Shown here piece after piece: positions 1-11,184 of a DNA stretch of 64,000 nt. The stretch covers positions 1,488,001-1,552,000 of the forward strand of contig NC_021291.1 in the NCBI RefSeq assembly GCF_000319575.2. The letters run 5' to 3'. The notes below the pieces were generated by a model that made no database searches, was not told where the DNA came from, and saw only the letters and a program-made list of their open reading frames with translations. The stretch is from Spiribacter salinus M19-40 (GTDB lineage: Bacteria > Pseudomonadota > Gammaproteobacteria > Nitrococcales > Nitrococcaceae). Both the position numbers and the translations under genes were made by a program. Position 1 is the stretch's first letter; every line of letters begins with the position of its first letter.

Positions 1-1550
<1,550 letters not shown>

Positions 1551-1598
1551 GGCTGACACCCCTGATTGTGCGAATGCCCCCAGTGTAACTGGACCCGT

Positions 1599-3095
1599 CT
1601 AGACATCGCGAAACAGTCGGACACCACGGCGCCGCAGCAGCGTGCCGATCAGCAGCAGGGCGGCGCTGCCGCCCGCCATTGGCCAGTCTCGCCAACGCAT
1701 GTAGGGCGTCATTCCCTGGCGGGGCACCACCTCGCCCTCGATGACCGCGGCCTCGAACAACGGTCCCTGGTCGCTCACCTCGCCCTGCGCGTCGATCAGG
1801 ACCGACACCCCCGTGTTCGTCGCCCGAATCATCGGCCGGGCCGTCTCCACGGCACGCATTCGGGCCATCTGCAGATGCTGCCAGGGCGCAGCGGTCTGCC
1901 CAAACCAGGCATCGTTGCTGACGTTCAGCAGGATCTCGGCGCCAGGTAAGGCATCCAGCACCTCGGTGCCAAACGTCACCTCGTAGCAAATACTCACCCC
2001 CACCGCATGCCCGGCCGCGCGCAACGGCTCGGCCGAGCGCCCGGCACTGAAATCACCCAGCGGCGTGCCGACAAAATCCAGAATGCCGCCGGCAATGGCC
2101 CGAAACGGCACATATTCCCCAAACGGTACCAGATGGCGTTTGTAGTAGAACTGGGTGTCCTCGCCGGGCACCGCAACGGCGTTAAAGAGCCCCTCACCCG
2201 CCGGGTCGGCTGCGGGTGTTCCCAGGATCAGCGTGCTCCCGGCCCCTTGCGCATCCGCTGCCAGTGTCTCGAGCCAGTCCTCGACTTGTTGATACACCGC
2301 CGGGACCGCCGTTTCCGGCCAGACAATGAGAGATTGCCCCAGCACGGCGCGGCTCTTAGACAGATACTCCGAGAGAATGTCGGCACTCTCGTCCGGGTCC
2401 CATTTGCGCGACTGCGCCACATTCCCTTGAATAATCGAGACCGACAGGGGGTCGCCGCTTGGCACACTCCATGTCCGATCCAGCACGAAACCGGCCAGCG
2501 TAAAGACCCCCAGCATAAGCACCGGCGCCAGCAACCGCAGCGACAAGGGCCGCAGGAACCACCAGGCCAGTGCGCCCGCCACCAGCGCAACCGCCAGGCC
2601 CGGACCGTACACGCCAAACACCGGCGCCAGCGCCGCCAGCGGAGTATCAATCTGGGTGTAGCCAATGCTCAGCCAGGTTGCCCCGGTGAACAGCCAGCTC
2701 CGCACCCACTCCACCAGCACCCAGGCCGCTGGTAAGCCCATCAGCACCATGCAGGTCGAATGCCGGCGCATGGCGCGCCAGCCCAGCAGCAGCGCGAGCA
2801 TGGGAATCAGGGCAAAGAGGGCGACCAGCACACCGGTGGCAATGGCACCGGCCAACGGCCCGCCGCCATAATTCGCAATGCTGTGATAAATCCAGTAGAC
2901 ACCCAGGCCCGCAAAACCCAGGCCAAACAGATAACCCGGCAAAAGCACCTGCCATGGCCGCTGCGCCGGGGCGATCAAGGCAAAAATGACGGCTAGCCCA
3001 AGCACCGGTGCCCAGGCCTGACCATAGGGTGCGAATCCAAGGGGCAGCAAAAGACCCGCCGCGAGGGCGAGGGCCACCCGCAGCGTCATCATCAT
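1599..3095 (-). CDS. lnt: Apolipoprotein N-acyltransferase
   Basis: This inner-membrane enzyme adds the third acyl chain to the N-terminal cysteine of lipoproteins, completing their maturation. The 498-residue protein starts with several hydrophobic segments (about residues 5-190), followed by a periplasmic nitrilase-like domain and a final membrane helix near residue 475. The catalytic Glu-Lys-Cys triad is visible in WPETAVP, YYKRHLVPFGEY and SICYEV. Its ATG overlaps the corC stop by four bases (ATGA), so translation is probably coupled. It is the last gene of the miaB-phoH-ybeY-corC-lnt operon. Confidence 0.97.
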   Translation of the reverse strand: MMMTLRVALALAAGLLLPLGFAPYGQAWAPVLGLAVIFALIAPAQRPWQVLLPGYLFGLGFAGLGVYWIYHSIANYGGGPLAGAIATGVLVALFALIPMLALLLGWRAMRRHSTCMVLMGLPAAWVLVEWVRSWLFTGATWLSIGYTQIDTPLAALAPVFGVYGPGLAVALVAGALAWWFLRPLSLRLLAPVLMLGVFTLAGFVLDRTWSVPSGDPLSVSIIQGNVAQSRKWDPDESADILSEYLSKSRAVLGQSLIVWPETAVPAVYQQVEDWLETLAADAQGAGSTLILGTPAADPAGEGLFNAVAVPGEDTQFYYKRHLVPFGEYVPFRAIAGGILDFVGTPLGDFSAGRSAEPLRAAGHAVGVSICYEVTFGTEVLDALPGAEILLNVSNDAWFGQTAAPWQHLQMARMRAVETARPMIRATNTGVSVLIDAQGEVSDQGPLFEAAVIEGEVVPRQGMTPYMRWRDWPMAGGSAALLLIGTLLRRRGVRLFRDV

Positions 3096-3973
3096 TCGAC
3101 CAGCGCCTCTGCGGCTTCCTCTTCGTCGCCCGGCATCACCTGCAGCAGGTGCAGTCGGCGGCTGTCAGCGCGCAGCACCTCGAAGCGAAGGCCTTCGAGC
3201 TCAAGCGCCTCACCGCGCCGGGGCATATGGCCAAAGCCATTGGCAACGAGGCCGCCGATGGTGTCGAACTCCTCGTCACTCAGCCGGGTGTCGAAGTGTT
3301 CATTGAACACCTCGATGGGGGTAAGCGCCTTGACCACGGTGCGACCGTCATCACTGCGGTTAAGCACCCAGGTGTCCTCATCAAGATCGTGCTCGTCATC
3401 AATTTCGCCGACGATCTGCTCGATGACATCCTCCATGGTCACAATCCCGGCCAGGCCGCCATATTCATCCACCACGATGGCAAGATGATTACGCGATTCC
3501 TGAAAGAGCTTGAGCAAGGCATCCAGGCGCTTGCTCTCGGGGATGAACAGCGCCGGGCGGAGCAACTCGCGCAGGCGAAACTCCCGCTGCTCCTGTGGAT
3601 CAAGATAAGGCAACAGATCCTTGGCAATGAGAATGCCGATGACGTCATCACGGCTATCGCCAGTGACCGGAAAGCGAGAGTGGCCGCTTTCGATGATGGT
3701 AGGCAGCAAATCCCAGACGGATTCGGAGCGCGGCAGCAACGAGGCCTGCGAGCGCGGCACCATGATCTCGCGGACTTGCAGATCCGCGACATTCAGCACG
3801 CCCTCGCACATGGACAGCACATCGGCATCCAGCACACCGCGATGATGGGCCGATCGCAGGGTATGCAGCACCCCCTCACGATTCTCGGGTTCCCGCCCCT
3901 TCAGTGCCTGCGCAATCTTCTCCAGCCACGTCCGATGGCTGGCGCTGGTACTCCCCGGTTGATCCTCGCTCAT
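3092..3973 (-). CDS. corC: CorC/HlyC-type CBS-domain protein (YbeX)
   Basis: This is a 293-residue CBS-pair protein with a C-terminal CorC_HlyC domain. The family has been linked to magnesium/cobalt efflux, and in Escherichia coli (YbeX) also to ribosome metabolism, so the exact role is uncertain. The CBS pair follows IMVPRSQ (about residues 65-190). The C-terminal domain contains DTIGGLVANGFGHMPRRGE. There is no membrane segment. The start at 3973 is chosen because GGAG lies just upstream and the protein then begins MSEDQ, like the E. coli MSDD. An earlier ATG at 4003 inside ybeY lacks such a signal. Confidence 0.93.
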   Translation of the reverse strand: MSEDQPGSTSASHRTWLEKIAQALKGREPENREGVLHTLRSAHHRGVLDADVLSMCEGVLNVADLQVREIMVPRSQASLLPRSESVWDLLPTIIESGHSRFPVTGDSRDDVIGILIAKDLLPYLDPQEQREFRLRELLRPALFIPESKRLDALLKLFQESRNHLAIVVDEYGGLAGIVTMEDVIEQIVGEIDDEHDLDEDTWVLNRSDDGRTVVKALTPIEVFNEHFDTRLSDEEFDTIGGLVANGFGHMPRRGEALELEGLRFEVLRADSRRLHLLQVMPGDEEEAAEALVE

Positions 3974-3995
3974 TCCGCTCCGTTGTGACCTCGCA

Positions 3996-4439
3996 TTAGG
4001 CATAAGGGTCAGAGAACCCTAGCTGCGCCATCACGCGCCGCTCTTCGCCCTCCATAACATCCGCTTCCACGCTAGTCGCATGATCGAATCCAAGCAAGTG
4101 CAAGACACCATGCACCGTTAAATGGGCCCAGTGTGCCGTTTCCGACTTGCTCTGCTCGGCCGCTTCGCGAGCCACCACGGGCGCGCAAATCACCAAATCG
4201 CCCAGCAACGGCAGATCAACCCCTTCCGGCAAATCAACAGGGAAAGAAAGCACATTGGTGGCAGCATCCCGCCCGCGGTAGTCGTGATTGAGGGTGCGGC
4301 CTTCAGGCTCATCCACCAGGCGAATGGCGAGCTCCCAGTCGGTGCGCCGACCCGCGAGGGCCGCATCAACCCAGGCCTGAAACAGCGCGGGCTCGGGGAC
4401 GGACGCCGTCGTGGCGTTCTGAAGGTCCAGGTCTGGCAT
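3996..4439 (-). CDS. ybeY: Endoribonuclease YbeY
   Basis: This is a single-domain metalloendoribonuclease for 16S rRNA 3'-end maturation and 70S ribosome quality control. The 147-residue length is normal for the family. The zinc-binding motif is complete in [11 protein letters not shown], with three histidines at HxxxHxxxxxH spacing. The NVLSFPVD motif typical of the family is also present. It follows phoH by eight bases and slightly overlaps the possible upstream start of corC, so it is part of the same operon. Confidence 0.96.
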   Translation of the reverse strand: MPDLDLQNATTASVPEPALFQAWVDAALAGRRTDWELAIRLVDEPEGRTLNHDYRGRDAATNVLSFPVDLPEGVDLPLLGDLVICAPVVAREAAEQSKSETAHWAHLTVHGVLHLLGFDHATSVEADVMEGEERRVMAQLGFSDPYA

Positions 4440-4447
4440 GGGCCGCC

Positions 4448-5452
4448 TCAGCGCGGCGGCGGATCGTCCTCGCGCCGGTCATAGGCACGAACAATCCGCT
4501 GAACCAGGTCGTGGCGGACCACGTCATGGGCGTTGAAAAAGGTAAAGCTCACCCCGTCGACATCACGGAGAATGTCCACCGCATCCCGCAACCCCGAGGT
4601 CTTGCCCGGTGGCAGGTCGATCTGGGTGACATCACCGGTGACCACCGCGGTGGACCCGAAACCCAACCGGGTCAGGAACATTTTCATTTGCTCGACGGTG
4701 GTGTTCTGGGCCTCGTCGAGGATGATGAACGCTCCGTTGAGCGTGCGCCCACGCATGTAGGCCAGGGGCGCCACCTCGATGACGTTGCGCTCGATGAGCT
4801 TGTTCACCCGCTCGAACCCCAGCATCTCAAAGAGCGCGTCATACAGGGGCCGTAGGTACGGGTCGACCTTCTGGGCGAGGTCCCCGGGCAGAAAGCCGAG
4901 CCGCTCGCCGGCCTCCACGGCCGGGCGCACCAGCACCAGGCGCTGGACCTGCTCGCTTTGCAGGGCCTCCACAGCGCTGGCCACGGCCAGGTAGGTCTTG
5001 CCCGTTCCCGCCGGGCCGATCCCGAAGCTCAGATCCGTCTGCCGGATCGCCGCCAGATAGTCCCGCTGATTGGGTCCTCGGCCCCGTACCAGCCCCTTGC
5101 GGGTCTGAATACTGACCTCATCCGGCGCGACGGGCGCGTCATCCACGGCAGGCGTTGGCACGGCATCGAACTGCGCCTCAGCCTCGGCGTGACGCAGCTG
5201 CAAATGCACGCTCTCGGAGCCCACCGTCTCCTGGGCGGTGGTGGCGTAGAGCGCCCGAATCACATCGCCGGCCCGGCTGACCGCCGGGTCGTCGCCCAGG
5301 ATGCGAAAACGATGGCCACGGTTTTCGATCTCCACGCCGAGGCGCCGCTCAACCTGGCGCAGGTTCTCGTCGAACTGGCCGCAGAGGTTGGCCAGACGCT
5401 CGTTATCCGGGGGCGAGAGGGTGAAGTCGATGGCCTCGGCGCGCGCGCTCAA
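4448..5452 (-). CDS. ybeZ: PhoH-like ATPase (YbeZ)
   Basis: This 334-residue PhoH-family P-loop ATPase works with YbeY in RNA metabolism in the species studied. The Walker A motif is GPAGTGKT (about residue 145) and the Walker B region is FIILDEAQN. The N-terminal 110 residues are the variable RNA-binding part of the family. The start codon overlaps the miaB stop by four bases (ATGA), indicating coupled translation. The only recognised domain is the PhoH ATPase, so the molecular substrate cannot be read from sequence. Confidence 0.95.
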   Translation of the reverse strand: MSARAEAIDFTLSPPDNERLANLCGQFDENLRQVERRLGVEIENRGHRFRILGDDPAVSRAGDVIRALYATTAQETVGSESVHLQLRHAEAEAQFDAVPTPAVDDAPVAPDEVSIQTRKGLVRGRGPNQRDYLAAIRQTDLSFGIGPAGTGKTYLAVASAVEALQSEQVQRLVLVRPAVEAGERLGFLPGDLAQKVDPYLRPLYDALFEMLGFERVNKLIERNVIEVAPLAYMRGRTLNGAFIILDEAQNTTVEQMKMFLTRLGFGSTAVVTGDVTQIDLPPGKTSGLRDAVDILRDVDGVSFTFFNAHDVVRHDLVQRIVRAYDRREDDPPPR

Positions 5453-6840
5453 GAGACTGCCTGACTGCCCAGGGCCGGCTGGCCCGCGGCCAGATCGGGC
5501 TCGCGCGTGGTATCAATCCCGAGCATCTCGCCGCGCAGGGAATGCGCCATGGCCTCGGTAATGCGCACGTCCACGAATCGGCCGATCAGCCGTCGGTGAC
5601 CGGGGAAGTTGACCACGCGATTGTTCTCGGTCCGGCCCTTGATTTCGTTAGGGTCCTTGCGGGAGACCCCATCCACCAGCACAGACTCCACCTGACCCAC
5701 CATCGCCTCGCTAATGGCACTGGCATTGGCATCCAGCTGCGCTTGCAGGGTTTTTAACCGGGTCTTTTTCTCTTCAGCCGGGGTGGCGTCCGGCAATTGC
5801 GCGGCGGGTGTCCCCGGGCGGCGAGAGAACACAAAGCTGAAGGACTGATCAAAGCCCACCGTCTCGACCAGTTCCATCGTCGCCTCGAAGTCTTTTCGCA
5901 TCTCACCGGGGAAGCCGATGATGAAGTCTGACGAAAGCGTGAGATTCGGGCGCGCCGCGCGCAGCGAGTCCACCAGCGCCAGGAAATGCGCACGGGTGTG
6001 ATTGCGCTTCATGAGCGCGAGCACATTATCCGAGCCGCTTTGCACCGGCAGGTGCAGATGACTGACCAGTTCCGGCACCGTCGCGTAGGCTTCCACCAGC
6101 GCGGCGTTAAAATCGAGGGGATGGGAGGTGGTAAAGCGAATGCGCTCAATGCCCTCAATCGCCGCAATGTAGTGAATCAGCAGCGCCAGGTCGGCGCGCT
6201 CGTCACCCTCTAGCAGGCCATCGTAGCCATTCACGTTCTGGCCAAGCAGCGTGACCTCACGCACTCCCTGCTCGGCGAGCTCGGCGCACTCCGCGAGCAC
6301 GTCATCAAACGGCCGGCTGATCTCTTCGCCGCGGGTGTAGGGCACCACACAAAAACTGCAGTACTTGCTGCAGCCTTCCATGATGGACACAAACGCCGTC
6401 GGCCCGTCCGCCCGCGGTTCTGGCAGGCGATCGAACTTCTCGATTTCAGGGAAACTGACATCCACCACCGAGCGGCCGCTGGCCCGCGCCCGGGTCACCA
6501 TGTCGGGCAGGCGATGCAGCGTCTGGGGGCCAAACACCAGATCAACAAACGGCGCCCGCTCGACAATGGCGGCACCCTCCTGGCTGGCGACACAGCCGCC
6601 CACGCCAATCAGCAGATCCGGATGATCGGCCTTGAGTTCGCGCCACCGGCCCAGCTCGGAGAAGACCTTCTCCTGGGCCTTCTCGCGGATCGAGCAGGTA
6701 TTGAGCAGAATCACGTCCGCCTCTTCCGGCGTCTTGACCCGCTCATAGCCGCCCTCGGCCGCCAGAACATCCACCATCTTGACCGAGTCGTACTCGTTCA
6801 TCTGGCAGCCGTGGGTGCGCACGTAAACCTTCTGTGTCAT
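5449..6840 (-). CDS. miaB: tRNA-2-methylthio-N6-dimethylallyladenosine synthase
   Basis: This radical-SAM methylthiotransferase modifies A37 of tRNAs that read UNN codons. It has 463 residues. The N-terminal domain carries the three cysteines of the auxiliary cluster (THGCQMN, NTCSIR, GGCVAS). The radical-SAM motif CSKYCSFC follows, and a TRAM domain closes the protein. The ATG at 6840 gives the conserved start [15 protein letters not shown]. The ATG twelve codons upstream adds a non-conserved extension. It is the first gene of the miaB-ybeZ-ybeY-corC-lnt operon. Confidence 0.97.
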   Translation of the reverse strand: MTQKVYVRTHGCQMNEYDSVKMVDVLAAEGGYERVKTPEEADVILLNTCSIREKAQEKVFSELGRWRELKADHPDLLIGVGGCVASQEGAAIVERAPFVDLVFGPQTLHRLPDMVTRARASGRSVVDVSFPEIEKFDRLPEPRADGPTAFVSIMEGCSKYCSFCVVPYTRGEEISRPFDDVLAECAELAEQGVREVTLLGQNVNGYDGLLEGDERADLALLIHYIAAIEGIERIRFTTSHPLDFNAALVEAYATVPELVSHLHLPVQSGSDNVLALMKRNHTRAHFLALVDSLRAARPNLTLSSDFIIGFPGEMRKDFEATMELVETVGFDQSFSFVFSRRPGTPAAQLPDATPAEEKKTRLKTLQAQLDANASAISEAMVGQVESVLVDGVSRKDPNEIKGRTENNRVVNFPGHRRLIGRFVDVRITEAMAHSLRGEMLGIDTTREPDLAAGQPALGSQAVS

Positions 6841-6893
6841 GGCCTGAAGAATACTAGGGCGCCGGGCCGCGAACAATGCGCGGACCCCCTCCC

Positions 6894-8327
6894 CTAACGG
6901 CCATACACGTCTTCAATGCGGGTGATGTCATCCTCGCCCAGATAACTGCCGGACTGCACTTCCACCAGCTCGAGCGGGATCATGCCGGGGTTTTCCAGGC
7001 GATGGACGGTGCCAAGCGAGATATAGGTGGACTCATCCTCCCCCAGCAGGAACACCTCGTCGCCCCGAGTGACCTGGGCCGTGCCCTTCACCACCACCCA
7101 ATGCTCGGTACGGTGATGATGCATCTGCAATGACAACCGGCAACCCGGATTGACCACGATGCGCTTGACCTGAAAGCGATCAGCCCGGATCAGGCCCTCA
7201 TAGCTACCCCAGGGCCGATGCACCTCACGATGTTCCACGGCCTCGGCCCGGCCATCGGCCTGCAGCCGCTGCACCACCGCCTTGACCTCATGTACCCGAT
7301 CCCGCGGCGCCACCAACACCGAGTCCGCGGTCTCAACCACCACGTGATCCTTCAGCCCCACCGTCGCCACCAGCCGACTCTCAGCGCGGACGTAGCTGTT
7401 GTGACTGTCTTCGGCGATGACATCGCCCAGCAGGACATTACCCTGGCCATCGGCCGCACCCGCGCTCATCAGCGTTGACCACGATCCCAGATCACTCCAG
7501 CCGGCCTCCAGGGGCACCATGACCGCGGCGTCGGTCGGCTCCATGACTGCGTAGTCAATGGAATCACTCGGGCAATGCGCGAATCCGCCCTCGCCCAGAC
7601 GAATGAAATCGAGATCCCGCTCGGCCTCGGCCATGGCCGCCTCACAACCCCGAAGAATATCCGGGGCATGCTGCTGCAGCGCTTCCAGATACCGCGACGC
7701 GCGCATCACAAACATCCCCGCGTTCCAGTAAAACCCGCCCGCTTCAAGAAACGCTTGCGCCCCCGCGTCATCGGGCTTTTCGACAAAACGCTGCACCTGG
7801 CGGGCCGTGGCCTGATTCGAGACCGGCTCGCCTGCCTCAATGTAGCCATAGCCGGTCTCCGGGCGGTCAGCCACCACGCCAAACGTGACAAGCCAACCGG
7901 CCTCGGCGGCCTGCACGGCCTCGCTGAGCGCGGTGCGCAACGCGGCCGGCGCCTCGACCAGGTGATCAGCGGGGAACACCGCGAGGATCGCATCCGGAGC
8001 ATCCCGCATCGCCTGCAGCGCGGCCACGCCCACCGCCGGTGCGGTATTACGGCCCACCGGCTCGAGCAGGATCTGCGCGGCGCCCAAGGGGTTATCCCGT
8101 AATTGCTCGGCGACCAGGAAGCGATGCGCCTGATTACACACCACGATCGGGGCAGCCAGGTCTGGCATGCCCTCCAGGCGCTCCAGCGTCTGCTGCACCA
8201 GGGTGCGGCCACTGGCTGCCACATCCAAGAACTGCTTGGGATACGTCTCGCGGGACAGCGGCCAAAGGCGCGATCCCACCCCGCCGGAGAGGATGACTGG
8301 ATGAACGCTCAAACCCGCGGCGGCCAT
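6894..8327 (-). CDS. manC: Bifunctional mannose-1-phosphate guanylyltransferase / mannose-6-phosphate isomerase
   Basis: This enzyme makes GDP-mannose from mannose-1-phosphate and GTP, and the C-terminal cupin can interconvert fructose-6-P and mannose-6-P. The protein has 477 residues. The nucleotidyltransferase signature [13 protein letters not shown] is at the N-terminus, the product-binding FVEKP is near residue 180, and the cupin metal ligands lie in [10 protein letters not shown] (about residues 400-410). The ATG shares one base with the ugd stop (TAATG), so the two form a nucleotide-sugar operon, probably for exopolysaccharide or glycan synthesis. No glycosyltransferases are adjacent. 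Confidence 0.95.
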   Translation of the reverse strand: MAAAGLSVHPVILSGGVGSRLWPLSRETYPKQFLDVAASGRTLVQQTLERLEGMPDLAAPIVVCNQAHRFLVAEQLRDNPLGAAQILLEPVGRNTAPAVGVAALQAMRDAPDAILAVFPADHLVEAPAALRTALSEAVQAAEAGWLVTFGVVADRPETGYGYIEAGEPVSNQATARQVQRFVEKPDDAGAQAFLEAGGFYWNAGMFVMRASRYLEALQQHAPDILRGCEAAMAEAERDLDFIRLGEGGFAHCPSDSIDYAVMEPTDAAVMVPLEAGWSDLGSWSTLMSAGAADGQGNVLLGDVIAEDSHNSYVRAESRLVATVGLKDHVVVETADSVLVAPRDRVHEVKAVVQRLQADGRAEAVEHREVHRPWGSYEGLIRADRFQVKRIVVNPGCRLSLQMHHHRTEHWVVVKGTAQVTRGDEVFLLGEDESTYISLGTVHRLENPGMIPLELVEVQSGSYLGEDDITRIEDVYGR

Positions 8328-9682
8328 TACTCTGTCGCCCCCGGATTGCCGGGAGCCTGCACCGGCCGGCCAATGGCGTAGTAGGCATAGCCCAGATCCG
8401 CCAAATAATCGGGGTCGTACAGGTTCCGGCCATCAAAGATGACGGGCGCGGCCAGGCGCTCGCGCATGGCCTCGAAGTCCGGGCTGCGAAAGAGATTCCA
8501 CTCGGTCATGATGACCAGCGCGTCGGCGCCCTCAAGGGCCGCCTCGGGGCTGTCACATAACACCAGGCCCTCGCGCTCGCCATAAATGGCCCGGGTCTCT
8601 GCCATCGCTTTGGGATCAAAAGCGCGCACCGACGCGCCGGCCTCCCAGAGCGACTCCATCAATCGCCCCGCTGGTGCCTCGCGCATGTCATCGGTATTCG
8701 GCTTGAATGACAGGCCCCACACCGCAAAGCAGCGACCGCTCAAATGCCCCGCGAAATGCTCGCGGATGCGGTTGAATACGTAATGCTTCTGGCGGTCGTT
8801 GACCTCTTCCACGGCCTGCAGCAGCTGCGGGACGTAATCGACATCGTGGGCGGTGCGCGCCAGCGCCTGAACGTCCTTCGGGAAACACGAGCCACCGTAC
8901 CCCGCTCCGGGGTAGATAAAGTGATAGCCAATGCGCGGGTCCGAGCCAATCCCAATACGCACCCGTTCGATATCCGCGCCGACGCGATCGGCGATGTTGG
9001 CCAGCTCGTTCATAAAACTGATTTTTGTCGCCAGCATGGCGTTGGCGGCGTATTTGGTCAGCTCCGCTGAGCGCACATCCATGCTGATCAACCGATCGTG
9101 GTTGCGGTTGAATGGGCTATAAAGACTGTGAAGCAGGTCCCGCGCCCGCGCATCATCACTGCCAATGATCACGCGCTCGGGCTTCATGAAGTCATCCACC
9201 GCCGCGCCTTCTTTCAGGAATTCCGGGTTGGAGACCACGGCGTAGTCCACTGTCACGCCGCGCGCGGCCAGACCGCGATCCACCGCCTCACGGACCCGGT
9301 CAGCCGTGCCCACCGGCACCGTCGACTTATCCACAATGACCTTGTAGTCGGTCATGTGCTCGGCAATCGAGCCCGCCACCGTCAGCACATGGCGCAGATC
9401 GGCCGAGCCATCCTCGTCCGGCGGTGTCCCCACCGCAATAAACTGCAACTGCCCGTGATGAACGCCGGCGGCCGTGTCGGTGGTAAAGCGCAATCGACCC
9501 GCTTCCCGGTTACGCACCACCACCCCTTCCAGGCCTGGCTCGTAAATGGGAATATCGCCGCGGTTCAGCCGATCGATCTTGCCCCCGTCAACATCAACGC
9601 AGACCACATCGTTGCCCACCTCGGCGAAGCAGGCCCCCGTCACCAGACCCACATAGCCCGTGCCAAAAATCGTGATCCGCAT
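8327..9682 (-). CDS. ugd: UDP-glucose 6-dehydrogenase
   Basis: This NAD-dependent four-electron oxidase converts UDP-glucose to UDP-glucuronate. It has 451 residues. The Rossmann motif GTGYVGLV is at residue 7 and the catalytic Cys lies in GGSCFPKD. The sequence context of that motif ([10 protein letters not shown]) favours UDP-glucose over GDP-mannose dehydrogenase. The NAD and UDP-binding domains are in the usual order. It is coupled to the downstream manC. The deoD stop is only 18 bases upstream, so deoD transcription may continue into this gene. Confidence 0.93.
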   Translation of the reverse strand: MRITIFGTGYVGLVTGACFAEVGNDVVCVDVDGGKIDRLNRGDIPIYEPGLEGVVVRNREAGRLRFTTDTAAGVHHGQLQFIAVGTPPDEDGSADLRHVLTVAGSIAEHMTDYKVIVDKSTVPVGTADRVREAVDRGLAARGVTVDYAVVSNPEFLKEGAAVDDFMKPERVIIGSDDARARDLLHSLYSPFNRNHDRLISMDVRSAELTKYAANAMLATKISFMNELANIADRVGADIERVRIGIGSDPRIGYHFIYPGAGYGGSCFPKDVQALARTAHDVDYVPQLLQAVEEVNDRQKHYVFNRIREHFAGHLSGRCFAVWGLSFKPNTDDMREAPAGRLMESLWEAGASVRAFDPKAMAETRAIYGEREGLVLCDSPEAALEGADALVIMTEWNLFRSPDFEAMRERLAAPVIFDGRNLYDPDYLADLGYAYYAIGRPVQAPGNPGATE

Positions 9683-9700
9683 GCTGCGCTCCCCGGGGCC

Positions 9701-10414
9701 TTAGTCGGCCGTCACCGCCGCCTCCAGGGCGACTTTCATCATGTCCTGAAAGCTGTTCTGCCGTTCATCGGCGCTCGTCGAGGCGCCCGTGACGACGTGG
9801 TCACTCACAGTCAGCACGCTGACCGCGCGCTTGCCAGCCTCGGCGGCGGCGCCATAGAGCCCGGCCGCCTCCATTTCGACCGCCAGAATGCCATGGGCCT
9901 TCATCATCTCGAAGATCGCCGGCTTGGGGTTGTAGAACAACTCCGAGGAGAACACGTTGCCAATGCGCGGATTAAGCGCCGCTGTCCGGGCTGCCGTTAC
10001 CGTCGCCTCGAGCAGGCCGTAATCGGCCATGGCGGCAAAGTCGTAGCCGCCAAACCGGGTGCGATTCACGCTGGAATCCGTCGACGCCCCCATCGCGATG
10101 ATGATGTCGCGGACGGCCACATCCGGGCTCACGCCGCCGCACGTGCCAACCCGGATGATCTTCTCGACCTGGTACTGATTGAACAACTCGAAGGCGTAAA
10201 TGGACATGGACGGAATCCCCATGCCCGACCCCATCACGGAAACGGCCTGGCCACGGTACTGCCCGGTAAACCCAAGCATATTGCGCGTGTTGGTGACTTC
10301 CTTCGCGTCTTCCAGATAATTCTCGGCGATCACCCGGGCCCGCAGCGGGTCGCCGGGCATGAGGACCGTATCGGCAAAATCACCGGGCTCGGCATTAATA
10401 TGCGGGGTAGCCAT
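9701..10414 (-). CDS. deoD: Purine-nucleoside phosphorylase, DeoD type
   Basis: This hexameric phosphorylase cleaves purine (deoxy)nucleosides to base and (deoxy)ribose-1-phosphate in purine salvage. It has 237 residues. The start MATPHINAEPGDFAD matches the family exactly, and AAGGAG lies ten bases upstream of the ATG at 10414. An upstream ATG ten codons earlier is rejected. The substrate-binding MPGDPLRA, the GMGIPS loop and the VEMEAAGLY segment are all present. The acid residue region reads TVSDHV. It is transcribed divergently from the HAD phosphatase gene. Confidence 0.95.
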   Translation of the reverse strand: MATPHINAEPGDFADTVLMPGDPLRARVIAENYLEDAKEVTNTRNMLGFTGQYRGQAVSVMGSGMGIPSMSIYAFELFNQYQVEKIIRVGTCGGVSPDVAVRDIIIAMGASTDSSVNRTRFGGYDFAAMADYGLLEATVTAARTAALNPRIGNVFSSELFYNPKPAIFEMMKAHGILAVEMEAAGLYGAAAEAGKRAVSVLTVSDHVVTGASTSADERQNSFQDMMKVALEAAVTAD

Positions 10415-10564
10415 GGGCAGGCGCTCCTTGTGCCGTTGGGACAATGGAATGTGGAGCGAACTTTACTGACCCCACCGCGTCATGACCAGCGTCCGGGGCC
10501 AGGCGGGGTGCAACCCCCGGCCGGTCAGGGCAGAATGCAACCTCAACAGGTAACGGATCGATCC
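10415..10564. promoter_or_regulatory. Divergent intergenic region between deoD and the HAD gene
   Basis: These 150 bases separate two divergent genes and must hold both promoters. On the minus strand TAAAGT (10460s) is a possible deoD -10 element with TGGTCA about 17 bases upstream, a weak match. No clear plus-strand promoter was recognised. Confidence 0.4.
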
Positions 10565-11164
10565 ATGCAGTCCGATCGCGCACTGGCGCTGTTTGATCTT
10601 GACGGCACGCTGACACGACGCGACACGCTGAGCGATCTGCTGGTACGGCAGTTCGGGGTGGGGCGCTGTCTGGCGGCGGGCGTGCGCCTGTCGCCGTGGC
10701 TGCTGGGGGTCCTGGTCGGCCGCGTCCACCGCGATACGGCGAAGGTCTATGTGCTACGGCATTTCTTTGCCAACATGCCGGCCACCGACTTCGAGGCTTT
10801 GGCCCGTCACTATGCGCTCAACCACCTCGAAAAACTGTTGCGCCCCAAGGCATGGGCGCAACTGGACTGGCATCGTCAGCAAGGCCATCGGGTGATCGTG
10901 ATCTCGGCCTCCATCGCCGATTGGATTCGGCCCTGGACCGAGCGCCTGGGGATTGAGCTGCTGGCGACTGAGCTCGAGCGCCGCCACGGCCGCATCACGG
11001 GTGATCTTGCCGGCGAAAACTGCCGGGGCGAGGCCAAGGTCCGCCGTCTCAAAGAAATCCTGAACCCGGACGCCTACCAGCCGATCCATGCCTATGGCGA
11101 CACCAGCGGCGACACCGCCATGCTGGCCCTCGCCGACCACCCGGTCTATCGGGGTCTACGCTAG
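10565..11164 (+). CDS. HAD-IB family phosphatase
   Basis: This is a 199-residue HAD-superfamily subfamily IB phosphohydrolase. The four catalytic motifs are visible: nucleophile FDLDGTLT (residues 10-17), Ser of motif II in VIVISAS, Lys of motif III in EAKVRR, and motif IV in AYGDTSGDTAML. The size and layout resemble phosphoserine phosphatase-like and PgpC-like enzymes; the substrate is not certain. It ends 20 bases before an acyl-ligase/acyltransferase gene on the same strand, so a phospholipid or acyl-phosphate role is plausible but inferred. The long upstream open frame on this strand is antisense to deoD and ugd and is not coding. Confidence 0.85.
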   Translation: MQSDRALALFDLDGTLTRRDTLSDLLVRQFGVGRCLAAGVRLSPWLLGVLVGRVHRDTAKVYVLRHFFANMPATDFEALARHYALNHLEKLLRPKAWAQLDWHRQQGHRVIVISASIADWIRPWTERLGIELLATELERRHGRITGDLAGENCRGEAKVRRLKEILNPDAYQPIHAYGDTSGDTAMLALADHPVYRGLR

Positions 11165-11184
11165 CGATACGGAGCAGGACGGCC

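Noticed and set aside
9098-10564. Long N-terminal extension of the HAD phosphatase frame
   Set aside because: It runs antisense to ugd and deoD, and the family starts at MQSDRALALFDLDGT.
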